DNA from: Maribellus sediminis
GTDB taxonomy: Bacteria > Bacteroidota > Bacteroidia > Bacteroidales > Prolixibacteraceae
Direction: 5' to 3'
Assembly: GCF_011799805.1 (NCBI RefSeq)
Contig: NZ_WXUB01000004.1
Coordinates: forward strand, 1-64,000
Length of the DNA stretch: 64,000 nt
Part shown: positions 62,375-64,000 of the stretch, piece after piece
Position numbering within the stretch: the first letter of the stretch is position 1
Layout of the letters: each line of letters begins with the position of its first letter
Notes under the pieces: model-generated
Told to the model about the DNA's origin: nothing
Seen by the model: the letters and a program-made list of their open reading frames with translations, nothing else
The model's database searches: none
Position numbers and translations under genes: made by a program

Positions 62375-63835
62375 TTATTTGTTCAGGGTTATGTTCCCGA
62401 TTTTGTACCGATTGTTTCCGTCGTTATTGTCGTAGGGTAATTCATAAATTGGTGTGCCATCACGTGAGCCAATGGAAATAAACACTTGAAAATCTCCTGT
62501 CTGAATAGTTCTTGAAAACTCCCGGTCCGCGTCTTTAAAAACTGGGGCAATTGTAAACATTGAAGCGATGGTTTTTGATTTGCTCTTTCCCGGTTCTCCC
62601 GTTTCCAGTTCCTTGAAATCAAATTCATCATTCACCAAAACTGCAACAATTCCTTCCTTGCCGTCTTTAATGGTAAGGCACAAAAATCCTCCTTTGTAAC
62701 AAGGTGCTACACCCGCATTTTTCCATTCCGATTTAAATTCAAATGCTTCTCCAGCTTTTACCTCTTCCGGCCACGATGCTTCAACGAGTTGAAGACGATA
62801 ACCCATTCTGAGGTTTATTTTGTCTATCACATCTTTGTTCTCATTTAAAAGAATTCTCGGCCACCAATGAATAGACATGTAACTCGCATGATAGTCTTCC
62901 ACCGATTTTAAAAACAAATCTTTATCCCACGAGCCGCGTTTTATTGCATTACCGTAGTGTTCGTGCTCTAAAATAACGGGTAATGTTGGCCAAAACTGTT
63001 GCGCCATTTCCGAATGATACCAGTTTCGTGGGGCCGGCTGAACCATAATACTGTCATCGCGCAGGGTAACCCCTTTGGAAAAAGCATAATCCGAAATGGG
63101 GAAGTGATCTCCCGGTTTGTCGTGGCCGGCAAAATCGTCGCTGATGCACAGCAATGTGTTTTTAAAATACTTTAGATAAACATCAATGTGCCATTTCTTA
63201 ACTTCAAACGAATATTCTATTCCGCTCATAACCGTGTGACCTTCGCCCCACATGCCGAAATGCCCCACGTCAACAAAGTCAACATAGGATTTGTCGTCAT
63301 AACGCTCAGCCATTGCTTTTACAAAGTTTTCCACTTTTTCAAGAAATACCGGATCGTCGAATTTAGGTTCCCATGTCCCGTCTTTATTGTCGTTTAGGTC
63401 AATTCCTTCAGCACCCGCATCTTTCACCCATTTGGGGGTGGCATACCTCATCCAGCTTTCTTCGGCTGAAACCCTAAAAGCTACTCTTTTGCCTTTCGAG
63501 ATCCAGCGCTGGGCCGGAGTGTCCAGTAATTCCCAGTTGAATTTTCCTTCTTCTGTTTCAATAAACGACCAGGGTACACGAAGGTAAACGGTGGAGAGCC
63601 CGGGGAAATCGTCCAGGGTATCCGAAGGTTCCAGCCTGGAACCGTAATTGGTAATAATGTTGGAATAGTAGTGCATGGTCCAACCCATATCCGGATTTAT
63701 TAAGGCTTTGCCATTATCCTCAGGAACGACGGAAATAAGGCCGTTTTTATAAACAGCCGGAAATCCTGTAAATGATAACATGGATAATCCGGCAGTACTT
63801 ACTCCTGTTCTCCTGATAAATGTTCTTCTATTCAT
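62375..63835 (-). CDS. Tat-exported DUF4832 glycosidase-like protein
   Basis: 486 residues. Twin-arginine-like start MNRRTFIRRTGVSTAGLSML followed by a hydrophobic stretch suggests Tat or Sec export. A TIM-barrel-like N-terminal part (LINPDMGWTMHYY, STVYLRVPWSFIETEEGKFNW, KRVAFRVSAEESWMRY, VDFVDVGHFGMWGEGH) resembles GH42/GH-A-type folds with a Glu in a WGEGH motif. The C-terminal DUF4832 part follows (MGYRLQLVEASWPEEVKAGEAFEFKSEWKNAGVAPCYKGGF). DUF4832 proteins are thought to act on glycans. Substrate not known. No partner genes adjoin. Confidence 0.85.
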   Translation of the reverse strand: MNRRTFIRRTGVSTAGLSMLSFTGFPAVYKNGLISVVPEDNGKALINPDMGWTMHYYSNIITNYGSRLEPSDTLDDFPGLSTVYLRVPWSFIETEEGKFNWELLDTPAQRWISKGKRVAFRVSAEESWMRYATPKWVKDAGAEGIDLNDNKDGTWEPKFDDPVFLEKVENFVKAMAERYDDKSYVDFVDVGHFGMWGEGHTVMSGIEYSFEVKKWHIDVYLKYFKNTLLCISDDFAGHDKPGDHFPISDYAFSKGVTLRDDSIMVQPAPRNWYHSEMAQQFWPTLPVILEHEHYGNAIKRGSWDKDLFLKSVEDYHASYMSIHWWPRILLNENKDVIDKINLRMGYRLQLVEASWPEEVKAGEAFEFKSEWKNAGVAPCYKGGFLCLTIKDGKEGIVAVLVNDEFDFKELETGEPGKSKSKTIASMFTIAPVFKDADREFSRTIQTGDFQVFISIGSRDGTPIYELPYDNNDGNNRYKIGNITLNK

Positions 63836-64000
63836 GTTGTTTAATTACCTGCAAAGTGTGCGCTCTCGCTTTCTTCCTTTACCTGAAAATGCTTCATCGT
63901 TTAAATCTAAACAAGTTCCATTCATATACAACGGTTTATGTAAGTGGAGTGCGGATTTCGGAGAGCGTTCCTGTCCGAAGGACACGGAACTGCGAAACGG
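63836..64000. other. Upstream region at the right edge with a short-loop hairpin
   Basis: Contains the promoter side of the DUF4832 gene and, at 63968-63989, a hairpin TTCCTGTCC-GAA-GGACA(C)GGAA with one bulge and a three-base loop, the same design as at 58 and 61 kb. No coding frame is seen before the window ends. Confidence 0.5.

Overview
The window looks like a chromosomal stretch of a member of the Bacteroidota, most likely a fermentative, polysaccharide-degrading lineage of the Marinilabiliales/Prolixibacteraceae type. This is an inference from gene content: a repeat-rich surface adhesin, a hybrid histidine kinase with a C-terminal AraC domain, an AraC-TolB-TPR regulator, an OmpP1/FadL porin, a CarboxypepD_reg TonB-dependent receptor, a heparinase II/III lyase, a FucP permease, an archaeal-type ProRS, butyrate kinase, and few Shine-Dalgarno sequences. 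I see no rRNA, tRNA, CRISPR array or intact insertion sequence.

Layout. 1-1281: N-terminal part of a large repeat adhesin, cut by the window edge. 1.8-4.7 kb: FAD/Fe-S D-lactate-dehydrogenase-like oxidase. 4.9-8.6 kb: membrane AraC/TolB/TPR regulator and three related small secreted proteins. 8.8-16.6 kb (minus strand): lipoprotein, sirtuin, ADP-forming acyl-CoA synthetase/GNAT fusion, acetate transporter and AMP-forming acetyl-CoA synthetase, which together form an acetate-activation module with both halves of a lysine-acetylation switch. 17.2-19.2 kb: phosphate butyryltransferase and butyrate kinase. 19.3-25.4 kb (minus): an 84-residue peptide gene, a B12-type radical SAM enzyme and a hybrid sensor kinase in tight order, then a repeat-containing membrane-anchored protein. 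This is the best candidate for an undescribed system. 25.9-29.7 kb: M19-like hydrolase, GTA-type holin and amidase endolysin, facing a convergent helical-protein/lipoprotein pair. 29.9-34.7 kb: heparinase-like lyase, mannose-1-phosphate guanylyltransferase, fucose permease and rhamnose/fucose mutarotase. 35.0-38.0 kb: porin and Gly/Tyr/Ser-rich lipoprotein. 38.1-43.2 kb: ProRS, a conserved hypothetical, peptidase T and TilS. 43.2-48.2 kb: esterase, decayed M14 carboxypeptidase, small membrane protein, CDF transporter and TonB receptor. 48.3-52.7 kb: an SGNH/TPR - carbamoyltransferase - DUF5989 - SxtJ operon. 53.2-63.8 kb: looser accessory genes (orphan periplasmic-binding-like protein, TraB/GumN, aldo/keto reductase, DUF4185-like lipoprotein, CPBP protease, an 11-copy WG-repeat protein, DUF4832 protein), separated by intergenic spaces full of short-loop hairpins that look like REP-type elements.

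How the genes fit together. The acsA-satP, synthetase/GNAT and sirtuin genes could take up and activate acetate and tune AcsA by acetylation, next to a Ptb-Buk pair that makes butyrate and ATP. The lyase, FucP and mutarotase suggest scavenging of fucose- or rhamnose-bearing glycans. The SGNH-carbamoyltransferase operon probably decorates a surface or secreted molecule. All functions rest on reading the translated sequences and recalled family features. No database search was possible.
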